Positions 1 to 8,257 of a stretch of DNA of 64,000 nt are shown piece after piece (positions within the stretch are counted from its first letter, which is position 1; each line of letters begins with the position of its first letter). The DNA lies in NCBI GenBank assembly GCA_003946805.1, contig RPSH01000001.1:186001-250000 (forward strand). Reading direction: 5' to 3'. Position numbers and translations under genes: made by a program. The notes beneath the pieces were generated by a model. The model was given only the letters and a program-made list of their open reading frames with translations. It did not search any database and was not told the DNA's origin. This DNA comes from Bacillus sp. 2B10 (GTDB lineage: Bacteria > Pseudomonadota > Alphaproteobacteria > Sphingomonadales > Sphingomonadaceae).

Positions 1-209
1 AGGATCATCCCCCCGAACACCGCCAGGCTGATGCCGACCACCGCCAGCTTGGGCACGAACGACAGCGTCTGTTCGTTGATCGACGTCGCCGCCTGGATCA
101 TGCCGAGGATCAGCCCGGACAATAGCGCAGGGATCAGAATGGGTGCCGCGACCAGCGCCAGCACCCACATCGCCTCGCGCGCGACGGTCATGAAATATCC
201 TGCGTCCAT
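1..209 (-). CDS. fliQ: Flagellar export apparatus protein FliQ (3' end outside window)
   Basis: FliQ is a small inner-membrane subunit of the flagellar type III export gate, assembling with FliP and FliR. The visible 69 codons begin MDAGYFMTVAREAMW and contain the first hydrophobic segment followed by the family signature IQAATSINEQTLSFVPKL, then the start of the second membrane helix. The ATG is at 207-209, five bases downstream of the fliP stop codon; an internal ATG at 189-191 is also in frame. The C-terminus is cut by the window edge. It is the last visible gene of the fli run, and fliR and flhB may follow outside. Identification is firm. Confidence 0.93.
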   Translation of the reverse strand, partial: MDAGYFMTVAREAMWVLALVAAPILIPALLSGLILGMIQAATSINEQTLSFVPKLAVVGISLAVFGGMI

Positions 210-214
210 CTGCG

Positions 215-1153
215 CTAACTCACGAAAGAGGCGGCAAGGCTGCCCATGGTCAAGGCCCAGCCATCGACCAGCACGAACAGCAGCAATTTGAACGGCAGCG
301 AGATGATCGTGGGCGACAGCATCATCATGCCCAGCGACATGAGGACCGTCGCGACGACCAGATCGATGACGATGAACGGCAGGAAGATCAGGAACGCGAT
401 CTGGAACGCGGTCTTGAGCTCGCTGGTGACGAAGGCGGGCAGCAGGATCGAGAACGGGGTGTCGGCGGGCGTCGCGATCGGGCCGGTCCTTGCCATCTGC
501 GCGAACATCGTCACGTCCTTGGTCCGGGTCTGCTTCAGCATGAAGGCGTGCAGCGGGCGGCTGGCATTCTCGATCATCTGGGTCGAACTGATCTGCCCGG
601 CGGCATAGGGCTTGATCGCCGTCTCGTTGATCCGGCCGATGACGGGCGACATCACGAATAGCGACAGGAACAGCGACAGGCCGATCAGCACCTGGTTGGG
701 CGGCGTCTGTTGCAGCCCCAGCGCCTGACGCAGCACCGCCAGCACGATGATGATCCGGGTGAAGCTGGTCATCATCAGCAGGATGCCGGGCAGGACCGAC
801 AGCAGCCCCATGATGATGAGGATCTGGAGCGACAGCGCCATCGGCGCGTCGTTCGCGCCGCCCAGCTGCCCCAGCGCCCGGTCGAGCGCGTCGGCGGCAC
901 CCGGCGCGGGGGCGGGGGCCGCCGGCACGCCCTGTGCCATCGCCGGCACGGCGAGGAACAGCATCAGCGCGATGCCCAGCACCGCCAGCACGACCTCGAA
1001 CCGCCAGTGCGGCAGCGCGCGTGAGGGCCGGCGTATCGTCACGACCGGTGTCGGCACGGTCGCCATCGTCCTGCGGCGCGCGGCGGCGACCGGCGACGGC
1101 CGGACCCGCATCCGCGCCAGCACCGGTGCGAGCTTCCCCCCCGCGAACCTCAC
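215..1153 (-). CDS. fliP: Flagellar biosynthesis protein FliP
   Basis: FliP forms the core of the flagellar protein export gate in the inner membrane. The 312-residue product has an unusually long basic N-terminus (about 50 residues), then a hydrophobic signal-like segment ending near PAMAQG. The conserved FliP body follows with SLQILIIMGLLSVLPGILLMMTSFTRI split across the usual motif, the QTPPNQVLIGLSLFL segment and C-terminal membrane helices. The start at 1153 makes an ATGA overlap with fliO, which favours it. A later start at about 1066 (MATVPTPV) would remove the odd extension and cannot be excluded. The family is certain; only the start is open. Confidence 0.95.
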   Translation of the reverse strand: MRFAGGKLAPVLARMRVRPSPVAAARRRTMATVPTPVVTIRRPSRALPHWRFEVVLAVLGIALMLFLAVPAMAQGVPAAPAPAPGAADALDRALGQLGGANDAPMALSLQILIIMGLLSVLPGILLMMTSFTRIIIVLAVLRQALGLQQTPPNQVLIGLSLFLSLFVMSPVIGRINETAIKPYAAGQISSTQMIENASRPLHAFMLKQTRTKDVTMFAQMARTGPIATPADTPFSILLPAFVTSELKTAFQIAFLIFLPFIVIDLVVATVLMSLGMMMLSPTIISLPFKLLLFVLVDGWALTMGSLAASFVS

Positions 1154-1404
1154 TTGTCGCCCCGGTCCAGCAGCGTCACGCCGTTACGGCTGACCGACAC
1201 CAGCAGCAGCCGGTCGTCGAATTCCAGCACCGCCAGCTTGGTGCCGGTCGACACCATCATCGTCTCGCGCACCTTGACCAGCCGTTCGCCCTGATTCCCC
1301 GGCATCCGCGCTTCCAGCCGACGCCACAGGTACAGGCAGCCGATCATCAGCCCGCACACCAGCGGCAGCAGGATGACCAGCTTCAGGATGTACGACCACA
1401 TCAT
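1150..1404 (-). CDS. fliO: Flagellar biosynthesis protein FliO
   Basis: This 84-residue protein has one N-terminal membrane helix (YILKLVILLPLVCGLMIGC) and a small basic cytoplasmic domain. Motifs such as TMMVSTGTKLAVLEFDDRLLLVSVSRNGVTLL are typical of FliO, which helps FliP insert and assemble in the export gate. It sits in the conserved position between fliN and fliP. Its start codon shares one base with the fliN stop (TGATG), and its end overlaps the fliP start by 4 bases. FliO is poorly conserved in sequence, so the name rests on position, size and topology as much as on sequence. Confidence 0.85.
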   Translation of the reverse strand: MMWSYILKLVILLPLVCGLMIGCLYLWRRLEARMPGNQGERLVKVRETMMVSTGTKLAVLEFDDRLLLVSVSRNGVTLLDRGDK

Positions 1405-1700
1405 CAGCGGCTGACCCGCTTGTCCGGGCTGACCAGTTCGGTCATCCGCACGCCGAAGCGGTCGCCGACCGTCACCACCTCGCCCCGCCCGATCAGCGTG
1501 CCGTTGACGAACACGTCGAGCAGCTCGTTGGCGGCGCGGTCCAGCTCGATCACGCTCGATTCGCTCAAGGCCAGCAGTTCGCGCAAGGTAAGCTGGGTCG
1601 ACCCGATCTCCACCGTCAGCCGGACGTCGACATCCTGCAACAGCTTGAAATTGGCGGCGAGCGACGCTTCGGCGGGGAAGCCGCCGGTCATCTCGTTCAT
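1404..1700 (-). CDS. fliN: Flagellar motor switch protein FliN
   Basis: FliN forms the lower part of the cytoplasmic C-ring and docks FliH during export. The 98-residue product consists almost entirely of the SpoA (surface presentation of antigens) domain. It contains VDVRLTVEIGSTQLTLRELL, the SVIELDRAANELLDVFVNG segment and a GEVVTVGDRFGVRMTEL ending, a very standard FliN pattern. The start ATG at 1698-1700 overlaps the fliM stop (ATGA), so translational coupling is likely. It is at the short end of the family because it lacks the long variable N-terminal region seen in enteric FliN. Confidence 0.95.
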   Translation of the reverse strand: MNEMTGGFPAEASLAANFKLLQDVDVRLTVEIGSTQLTLRELLALSESSVIELDRAANELLDVFVNGTLIGRGEVVTVGDRFGVRMTELVSPDKRVSR

Positions 1701-2650
1701 TGGAATTCCTCTTCGAAACCGGGGTCGATGGAGTTGAGCTTGATCGCGGCCTGTCCGTTGGCGGTGCCGACCGTGCCGGTGCCCAGCCGCCGGTTGGCGA
1801 CCCATACCGGCACCTGCGGCCCGAAACTGATCGGTATGACGTCGCCTTCCTTCAGCTCCAGCAGCAGCGCGAGCGACACGACCGGTTCGGCCAGCACCGA
1901 TCGCACCGGCAGCTTCACGCTCATCACCGCGCGGGTCAGGCCCGCCAGCCATTTGGGATCGGGCGCGCTCTTGCCATGCACCTTGGTCGACAGCTGCGGC
2001 GCATGCGGTTTCAGCGCGGCGACCGGATAGAGGATGTCGATGAAGGTCGGCTCGCCATCGCCCGACGCGATGCCGAAGCGGGTCGCGATCACCGCGTCCT
2101 CGCCGTCGATCGCGCCCATCATCGCCGGGTTCGATTCGGGATTGCCGGGTTCGAAGCCGATGCCGGCCAGCGGCCCCCATGCCTCGCCCAGCGGCGCGGC
2201 GATCGCACCGGCCAGCCGGCGCAGCATCGCCTCCGCCGCCGGCGAGAATTCGGCCGGCAGCGGGGAGGGGGCTTCTCCGAACCCGCCGAAGAAGATGTCC
2301 AGCACCTCGAGCAGGAACGCGCCGTCGAACACGATGATCGCCGGGCTCCCCCCGGTCGACAGCGTCATCGGCACCCATCCGGTCAGCTTGTCGGCCCGCC
2401 TCGCGGCGACATAGCCGGCGAAGCGATCGACCTCTACCGGTTCGGACCAGCTGCGCACGCCCCGCCGGAGCAGCGGTTCGAACACCTGCCGCATCGACCG
2501 CGCCATGCGCGCCGACAGATGCTCCAGCGCGTGGAGGTCGCCGAAGGGGTTGAGGTTCGCCACGCCCAGGCTGGGCACGTGCGACGCCGGCGGAGTCCGG
2601 CGGGCTCGTTCGCGGCGCTCGGGCGCAGTGGTGGACGGGCTGTTAACCAT
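1697..2650 (-). CDS. fliM: Flagellar motor switch protein FliM
   Basis: FliM is the C-ring protein that links FliG to FliN and receives CheY-P. The 317-residue product has the FliM middle domain (ALEHLSARMARSMRQVFEPLL, then GSPAIIVFDGAFLLEVLDIFFGG) and a C-terminal SpoA domain (LPVRSVLAEPVVSLALLLEL, then GDVIPISFGPQVPVWVANRRL). The extreme N-terminus is basic and lacks an obvious LSQxEIDALL CheY-binding peptide, so how CheY contacts this switch is unclear. The gene overlaps fliN by 4 bases and starts 6 bases after fliL ends. Confidence 0.95.
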   Translation of the reverse strand: MVNSPSTTAPERRERARRTPPASHVPSLGVANLNPFGDLHALEHLSARMARSMRQVFEPLLRRGVRSWSEPVEVDRFAGYVAARRADKLTGWVPMTLSTGGSPAIIVFDGAFLLEVLDIFFGGFGEAPSPLPAEFSPAAEAMLRRLAGAIAAPLGEAWGPLAGIGFEPGNPESNPAMMGAIDGEDAVIATRFGIASGDGEPTFIDILYPVAALKPHAPQLSTKVHGKSAPDPKWLAGLTRAVMSVKLPVRSVLAEPVVSLALLLELKEGDVIPISFGPQVPVWVANRRLGTGTVGTANGQAAIKLNSIDPGFEEEFQ

Positions 2651-2656
2651 GCCCGT

Positions 2657-3325
2657 TTACTGAACGACAAATTGGGTAAAATAAACGTTACCGATGCCGC
2701 CAAAGCCCTCTTTTTGTACCAGTGTGTCGTTGATCGCCTTCTTGACGCGCAGCGACAGCTGTTTCTTGCCGTCGGCGGTGAACACCTGATCCTCGGTCGT
2801 CTCGCCCAGCGCGAGCAGGATCGCCGATCGCACCGCGATCTCGTGGGTCTTCAGATTGTCGAGCACCTTGTGGTCGTACGACGTCGAAATGGCGATGCCG
2901 ACCTGGATGAAGTGGACCGAATCGGCGAGGTTGGAGGTGAACTCCTTCTCCATCGCGTAATAGCTCGACGCATAGCGATCGCCGCCTTCGCCCTCGGGCG
3001 TGGGCTTGCCGCCTTCGCCGGTGCTGGCTGCGCCGCCGCCTTCATTCTCGCCGCCGCCATGGTCGCCGCCTTCGCCGCCACCCTCGCCGCCTTCGGAGCT
3101 GGCCTTCGTTTCCTCGGACTTGGGGACCAGCTTGGGCAGGTCCTTCTTCTCCTCATGGCCGCCGTCCTTGCCGCCGCCGCCGATCAGCCCCGACGAGCTG
3201 GCATACAGTCCGGCGCCGACGCCGCCGCCCAGCAATACCAGCACGCCGACCGCCATCACGACGATCTTGCCCAGCTTGCCCTTCTTCTTGGCCGGCTTTT
3301 CGTCCGGCGCGTCCTTGTCGCTCAT
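2657..3325 (-). CDS. fliL: Flagellar basal body-associated protein FliL
   Basis: FliL surrounds the stator units and supports torque generation. The 222-residue product has a lysine-rich cytoplasmic start (DEKPAKKKGKLGKIV) and one membrane helix (VVMAVGVLVLLGGGVGAGLY). A long flexible linker follows, with many Gly, Glu and Asp residues (about residues 60-120). The C-terminal FliL domain (YYAMEKEFTSNLADSVHFIQV, ending FGGIGNVYFTQFVVQ) is intact. The linker is longer and more acidic than in most FliL proteins. It lies between fliK and fliM in the usual order. Confidence 0.93.
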   Translation of the reverse strand: MSDKDAPDEKPAKKKGKLGKIVVMAVGVLVLLGGGVGAGLYASSSGLIGGGGKDGGHEEKKDLPKLVPKSEETKASSEGGEGGGEGGDHGGGENEGGGAASTGEGGKPTPEGEGGDRYASSYYAMEKEFTSNLADSVHFIQVGIAISTSYDHKVLDNLKTHEIAVRSAILLALGETTEDQVFTADGKKQLSLRVKKAINDTLVQKEGFGGIGNVYFTQFVVQ

Positions 3326-3336
3326 GTCGTGGTTCC

Positions 3337-5730
3337 TCAGGCGATTCGTTGATTATCGTTCGTGGATGGCTGTCCGGCGGTCGTCGTCGCCGGTCGCGGG
3401 GCGCGGGGCGGGGCGTTGCCCTGCTCCTGCGCCTGCCGCTGCGATTGCTGCTGCGTACCGACATCGACCTGCATGCCCCCCAGCTTCAGCCCGCGCGCCT
3501 CGGCCAGCTGCACCAGCCGGGGCTGCGCGTCGGCCAGCAGGCGGCCGGCATCGGCGTTCTCGCTGTTGAAATGGACATGGACCTTGCCGTCGTCGGACGT
3601 GCGGATCGCGATCTCGACATCGCCCAGCGCGTCGGGCGACAGGCGGATGCGCGTCTCGCCGCCGGTGCCTGCCGACTCGCGCAGCGTCTCGATCCGGTCG
3701 ATCATCCCCTCCATCCATTGCGGCTGGCGGGTATCGAGCGTCGGCTGTCCCGCCTGCGCCGCCGCCGCGACCGGGCGCAGCACGACGGGGTCTGGCGCGG
3801 CTGCCGCGGTCGGCAGCGCCGGCGCATCCTCGTCGCGCCGCGCGCGGGGGGCGGGGGCGGCGGCATCGACGATCGCCGGCGCGGCGGCCGGTTCGGCGGT
3901 CGGCGTCGGCAGGGCGATGCGGGTCACGGGCAGCGGCTTCGCCACCGGTTCGCCCGGAGCGGCGACGGTGACGACCGGCGCCGCCGCTTCGCCGGCGATC
4001 GGCTGGCGGACCACGGAGGCGTCGGCCGGTGCCTGCGCCGTCACGCCGGGCGCCGGCGGGAGCGATGCGACTGGCTGGGCGGTGGGCTGCGCCGGTGGGG
4101 CCGCGTCCCCGGCGACGACGGGTGCCGTCGCGGCGTTCGCGGCGTTCGCGGCGTTCGCGGCCGGAACGCGGTTCGGAGCGGCGGTGCCCGCCATCCTGTC
4201 GTTGTCCGCCCCATCGGCGACCGGCTGGCGGAAGCCGCGCACGGGCGTCGCGGGGATCGTGGTGGCGCGCGGAGTGGCCGGCGCGACTGCGACCGGTGTC
4301 GTCATCGCGACCGGATCGAACGGACGCAGCGGCGCTGCGGGGCGCGGTCCTTCGACGGCAACCGCCGGCGCTGCACCAGCCACGACGTCCGCCAGCGGCT
4401 GGCGAAGGATATCGTCAAGCACCTGCCCGTCGCTCGCCAACGTCGGTATCGCGGCGCTTGCCGGAGCTGGCCGGACGGTCATCTCGACCGGCTGGTTCGC
4501 CGACGCGCTGTGCGTCGAGGCCATGCTGGCGCGGGACGAAGGCGCTGCGCCGATGGTCGCGCGCGCAGCGATGGCCGGGTCGGTCGCGAGGGCGGTGACG
4601 TCGTCGGTCGACACCTGCTGCCGCACCGGCGGCACGGCATCGCGTAGCGTGCTGACGGACGCGCCGGTCACGGGGATCGACGTCCGCTGCCCGGCGGCAA
4701 CCGGCATCGGGGTTGCTGTGGCGGGTGTGGCCGGACGAACGATCCCCTCGGCGTCGAACGACATTGCTTGCGGGGAAGCCGGTACCTGCGCCGGCGGAGC
4801 GTCCGCGGTCGCGCCATCCCCCTGCGGCGGAACGACGACATGCACCGGGACGATGCGTTCCGCCGGCAGCGGGGTGATTTGTCCGATGGCGGGCTGCACC
4901 TGTGCCGCCGCCATCGCTGCGGCGGGACGCGATGCGGGCAGCGTCCGGGTGCGCTGCGCCGCGTTCTCTGCGGCCTGCGACCCGATCGGCATGGCGTGCG
5001 TCGGGACGGCAGCCTCCGGCGCGCGCGTGGCGGCACGTTTTTCCGTCCGCATCGGCGTCGCCGGATCGCTGGCGACGACCGAACCGTCCTGAAGGATCGT
5101 CTGCGCCGGCGGCAGCGGGGCAGGCTCGGGCGCGACCGGGGGGACCAGGGCCGGAAGCACGGCGTTCCCGGCCATCAGCTCCGCCGGAACGACGGTTTCC
5201 GGCATCGGCATGCACGCCGGCGGCGGCATGGCTTCCGCATCGGTCGCCACGGCATCGTCGGCCTCGGCCTCGACCGGCCGTTCGCGCGGCACGTCCGCCT
5301 CCGGCTTCCGTCCGCGTGGCACGGGCAGGGCGAAACGCGGCGGTGGCGGCAGGACCGGTATGGCGGGCGTTGCGGTTTCGGGCGGCGGGGCATCCTCGTC
5401 GGGCAGCAGCTTGGCCAGCGTCGCCACGGCCGCAGCCGCCACCGGTACGGCGACCTTCGGGCCGGCCGTTTCCGCCGGCAGCATCGACACCGCCTCGGTC
5501 GCAGAGACCGGCAGCACCGGCGTCGCATCGTCCGGCACGGCGACCGGCAAGGCGTTGCCGGGCAGGGCAGCGATCTGCCGCACCGCCGGCGCCGCGTTCG
5601 CCGCCACCGTCTCGGCAGGTGCCATTCCCGCCAGCAGCGCCGCGAAACCGGCCGTCGGCTGGCCGAGGACCGGCATCGCCTGCATCGCAAGCGGGGAGGT
5701 GGTGCTGGTAAGGGCGGAGAGCAGCTGCAT
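3337..5730 (-). CDS. fliK: Flagellar hook-length control protein FliK
   Basis: FliK is the secreted ruler that fixes hook length and triggers the export specificity switch. The 797-residue product is long for the family. Most of it is low-complexity Pro/Ala/Val sequence, and only the last 130 residues show the conserved hydrolase-like FliK C-terminal domain (GETRIRLSPDALGDVEIAIR, then VHVHFNSENADAGRLLADAQ, and LKLGGMQVDV). The tail is rich in Gln, Arg and Pro. The ATG at 5728-5730 (MQLLSALTSTTS) is chosen because the frame further upstream runs into fliJ and looks non-native. Near 4131-4162 a 9-bp unit is repeated and gives an Asn-Ala-Ala repeat. Confidence 0.88.
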   Translation of the reverse strand: MQLLSALTSTTSPLAMQAMPVLGQPTAGFAALLAGMAPAETVAANAAPAVRQIAALPGNALPVAVPDDATPVLPVSATEAVSMLPAETAGPKVAVPVAAAAVATLAKLLPDEDAPPPETATPAIPVLPPPPRFALPVPRGRKPEADVPRERPVEAEADDAVATDAEAMPPPACMPMPETVVPAELMAGNAVLPALVPPVAPEPAPLPPAQTILQDGSVVASDPATPMRTEKRAATRAPEAAVPTHAMPIGSQAAENAAQRTRTLPASRPAAAMAAAQVQPAIGQITPLPAERIVPVHVVVPPQGDGATADAPPAQVPASPQAMSFDAEGIVRPATPATATPMPVAAGQRTSIPVTGASVSTLRDAVPPVRQQVSTDDVTALATDPAIAARATIGAAPSSRASMASTHSASANQPVEMTVRPAPASAAIPTLASDGQVLDDILRQPLADVVAGAAPAVAVEGPRPAAPLRPFDPVAMTTPVAVAPATPRATTIPATPVRGFRQPVADGADNDRMAGTAAPNRVPAANAANAANAATAPVVAGDAAPPAQPTAQPVASLPPAPGVTAQAPADASVVRQPIAGEAAAPVVTVAAPGEPVAKPLPVTRIALPTPTAEPAAAPAIVDAAAPAPRARRDEDAPALPTAAAAPDPVVLRPVAAAAQAGQPTLDTRQPQWMEGMIDRIETLRESAGTGGETRIRLSPDALGDVEIAIRTSDDGKVHVHFNSENADAGRLLADAQPRLVQLAEARGLKLGGMQVDVGTQQQSQRQAQEQGNAPPRAPRPATTTAGQPSTNDNQRIA

Positions 5731-5761
5731 GGGTCGATCCGTCAAGCGTTCGACCGGTCGA

Positions 5762-6190
5762 TCAGCAAGGATCGTGCCGATTTGGCCGGCGTACCGGCGG
5801 CGCATTCTCCATCGCGCGCAATTCGCGCAAGGCGCGGGCGGCGTGCGCGCGGTCGAGCAGCTTTTCGACCGCGCTCTGGTCGCGCCTTGCCGCCATCGTC
5901 GCCGAGCGTGCGCGCACCAGCCCGTCATCGGCCTGCGCCACGCGACGTTCGACGACCTGCGCCGTCGCGTGCAGCTTCTCGCGATAATGCGCGGCGGCGC
6001 CCAGCGTCTGCGCGCTGGCGCTCGGCGTCGGTACCGGCGACACGGCGTGCGCCAGGTTGAGGATGCGTTCGCGCAGCGCGATCTCGTCCGCCACGCGCGC
6101 GGCGGCGCGGGCTTCCTCGGCCTGGGTCAGGTTCAGCTGCATGGTCCGCACGCGCAGCACGCGGGCGAGGCGTTTGGCCTTGTCAGACAC
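5762..6190 (-). CDS. fliJ: Flagellar export chaperone FliJ
   Basis: FliJ is a small coiled-coil protein that acts as the central stalk of the FliI ATPase and as an export chaperone. The 142-residue product is almost entirely helical, with heptad-like patterns (RLARVLRVRTMQLNLTQAEE, and AVEKLLDRAHAARALRELRA). A GTG at 6188-6190 is chosen: it overlaps the fliI stop by 8 bases and gives VSDKAKRLARVLRVR, a typical FliJ beginning. An ATG 30 bases further upstream (6220) is inside fliI. FliJ proteins diverge greatly, so the name rests on coiled-coil character plus position after fliI. Confidence 0.82.
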   Translation of the reverse strand: MSDKAKRLARVLRVRTMQLNLTQAEEARAAARVADEIALRERILNLAHAVSPVPTPSASAQTLGAAAHYREKLHATAQVVERRVAQADDGLVRARSATMAARRDQSAVEKLLDRAHAARALRELRAMENAPPVRRPNRHDPC

Positions 6191-7511
6191 CGAACACCCC
6201 CACCAGCTCGGCGACGGCATCGTCGAGCGACACGATCTCGTCCGAATCCTGCTTCACATATTCCATGACGGCGGGATGGGCGGCCAGCGCGCCGTCGATC
6301 GCGGCATCGGTGCCGGGGCGGTACGCACCCATCAGCACGAGGTCGCGATTTTCCTCATAGGTCGCCAGATGCCGGCGCAGCACGCGCGCGGCGGCAAGGT
6401 GCGGCTTGTCGGCGATGTCGGTCATCACCCGGCTGACCGACGGCCCCAGGTCGATCGCCGGATACACCCCGCGCTCGGCCAGTTGCCGGCTGAGCACGAT
6501 ATGCCCGTCGAGGATCGAGCGTGCGGAATCGACCACCGGATCGCTGTTGTCGTCGCCATCGGCCAGCACGGTATAGATCGCGGTGATCGACCCGCCGGTG
6601 CGCACGCACGTCCCCGCGCGCTCGATCAGCCCCGGCAGCATCGCGATGGCGCTGGGCGGATAGCCCCGCGCGGAAGCCGGCTCGCCCAGCGCCAGCCCGA
6701 TCTCGCGGCCGGCATGGGCGACGCGCGTCAGCGAATCGATGATGAGCAGCACCTTCTTGCCCTGTTCGCGAAACGCCTCGGCGATCGCGGTCGCGCGCAG
6801 CGCGCCACGGATGCGCAGCACCGGCGAATGGTTCGCGGGAACGGCGACCACGACCGACCGCGCCCGCGCATCGCCCTTCAGCTTCGTTTCGAGGAAGTCG
6901 GACACCTCGCGGCTGCGCTCGCCGATCAGGCCGACGACGATCACGTCGGCCTTGGCGGCGCGGACCATCATGCCCAGCAGCACCGACTTGCCGACGCCCG
7001 ACCCGGCCATGATGCCGACGCGCTGGCCCTGGCCGATGGTCAGCAGCCCGTTGATCGCGCGCACGCCGACATCCATCGGTTCGAGGACCCGGCCCCGGTC
7101 CAGCGGCGACTGGATGCGTCCGGCCAGCGGCCAGCGGCCGGCACCCCGGATCGGCCCCTTGCCGTCGATCGGCTTGCCCGCGCCGTCGACCACCCGGCCC
7201 AGCAGCGCGTCGCCGACCTCGGCCTCGCCCGGCTTGTCGCCCGGCCGCACCAATGCGCCGGGGAGGAGGGGGGCAGGCCCGCCCAGATTCATCATCAGCG
7301 TCCGCCCGTTGCGGAAACCGATCGCCTCCGCCTCGATATGGCCGCCGTCGCCGGTGCCGACCTGGCACACGGTGCCGACCGGCAGCGACAGCCCGACCGC
7401 TTCCATCAGCAGTCCGTCATAGCTGGCGAGCCGCCCGGCCACGCGTGCGCGCGGGCGGAAATCGGTGGGGGCGAGGGCGTCGATGTAATCGCCCGCGAAT
7501 CGGTTGAGCAT
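6183..7511 (-). CDS. fliI: Flagellum-specific ATPase FliI
   Basis: FliI is the hexameric cytoplasmic ATPase of the flagellar export apparatus, related to the F1 beta subunit. The 442-residue product has Walker A GSGVGKS at about residues 170-176, Walker B in VLLIIDSLTRVAHAGREIG, and the flagellar/secretion ATPase signature YPPSAIAMLPGLIERAG. The ATG at 7509-7511 shares one base with the fliH stop (TGATG), which sets the start; the open frame continues upstream only as a shadow inside fliH. All catalytic motifs look intact. Confidence 0.97.
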   Translation of the reverse strand: MLNRFAGDYIDALAPTDFRPRARVAGRLASYDGLLMEAVGLSLPVGTVCQVGTGDGGHIEAEAIGFRNGRTLMMNLGGPAPLLPGALVRPGDKPGEAEVGDALLGRVVDGAGKPIDGKGPIRGAGRWPLAGRIQSPLDRGRVLEPMDVGVRAINGLLTIGQGQRVGIMAGSGVGKSVLLGMMVRAAKADVIVVGLIGERSREVSDFLETKLKGDARARSVVVAVPANHSPVLRIRGALRATAIAEAFREQGKKVLLIIDSLTRVAHAGREIGLALGEPASARGYPPSAIAMLPGLIERAGTCVRTGGSITAIYTVLADGDDNSDPVVDSARSILDGHIVLSRQLAERGVYPAIDLGPSVSRVMTDIADKPHLAAARVLRRHLATYEENRDLVLMGAYRPGTDAAIDGALAAHPAVMEYVKQDSDEIVSLDDAVAELVGVFGV

Positions 7512-8257
7512 CAGTTGGGCACCGGTACGGTTTCGATCGCCGCGCCCAGCTGTTCCAGCCACAGCGACGGCCCGTCCTCGACCACGGTCGAGGCGGATTC
7601 GAGGATGAAGCCGCCGCGCTCGACCTGGGCGTCGGCGACCGGGAACACCGCCTTGGGCAGCTTGCCCTCGACCAGCGCGATATCGGCTTCGTGCATCCGC
7701 AGGATCGCCGATTCGGCACCGTCGGCCAGCAGGTCGGCGGCGGCGTCGATCCGGTCGATCAGGTGGTTGGCCGACACGCCGACCTCGCCGACGATCTGGC
7801 GGACCAGCGTCAGCACCGTCTGGCGCAGCCTGGTCGCCATCGCCTCGCGGTCGACATGCGTCGCGGTGCCCAGCGCCTCGGCAAGGCGCGCCAGCAGCGC
7901 GTGGTCGCGCGCGGCGTCCGACTTGCTGGCGGCGGCCGCGGCGGCAAGACCCTCCGCATAGCCGGCGGCACGTGCCTCGGCCACCGGATCCAGCGTCGAT
8001 GCGACCTCGTCGACCACGGTCGAGAACGGGTCCCACCCCTCGGTCGGGTTGGCATCCGGATCGGCCGGACGGAAATGCTTCGGGCCGCCCGCCGCGGCGC
8101 TGCCGCCGAAGTCGCCCGGGCGCACCGGCATCACGCCGGTCGCCGCGAACGGATCGGGCGTGCCGAACGCGCGCGCGAGGATGTCGGCGGCGGCGACGTG
8201 CCGGCTGGCGAAGCCCGCGACGAAGCCGCTGGCGGTGGCGGGGGCGCTTTCAAACAT
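7511..8257 (-). CDS. fliH: Flagellar assembly protein FliH
   Basis: FliH is the peripheral stalk-like regulator of FliI and tethers it to the C-ring. The 248-residue product starts MFESAPATASGFVAGFASRH, followed by a Pro/Ala-rich region. It then has an Ala-rich helical segment (EARAAGYAEGLAAAAAASKSD contains the usual GxxxG-like helix region) and a C-terminal domain of the V-type ATPase E-subunit type. The N-terminal aromatic residues that would contact FliN are not obvious apart from Phe2. It lies between fliG (8-base overlap) and fliI (1-base overlap). Sequence conservation in FliH is low, but context makes the call strong. Confidence 0.88.
   Translation of the reverse strand: MFESAPATASGFVAGFASRHVAAADILARAFGTPDPFAATGVMPVRPGDFGGSAAAGGPKHFRPADPDANPTEGWDPFSTVVDEVASTLDPVAEARAAGYAEGLAAAAAASKSDAARDHALLARLAEALGTATHVDREAMATRLRQTVLTLVRQIVGEVGVSANHLIDRIDAAADLLADGAESAILRMHEADIALVEGKLPKAVFPVADAQVERGGFILESASTVVEDGPSLWLEQLGAAIETVPVPN

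Noticed and set aside
4415..5215. Several long open frames within fliK on both strands
   Set aside because: fliK is low-complexity and GC-rich, which keeps all frames open; only the fliK frame continues into the conserved C-terminal domain.
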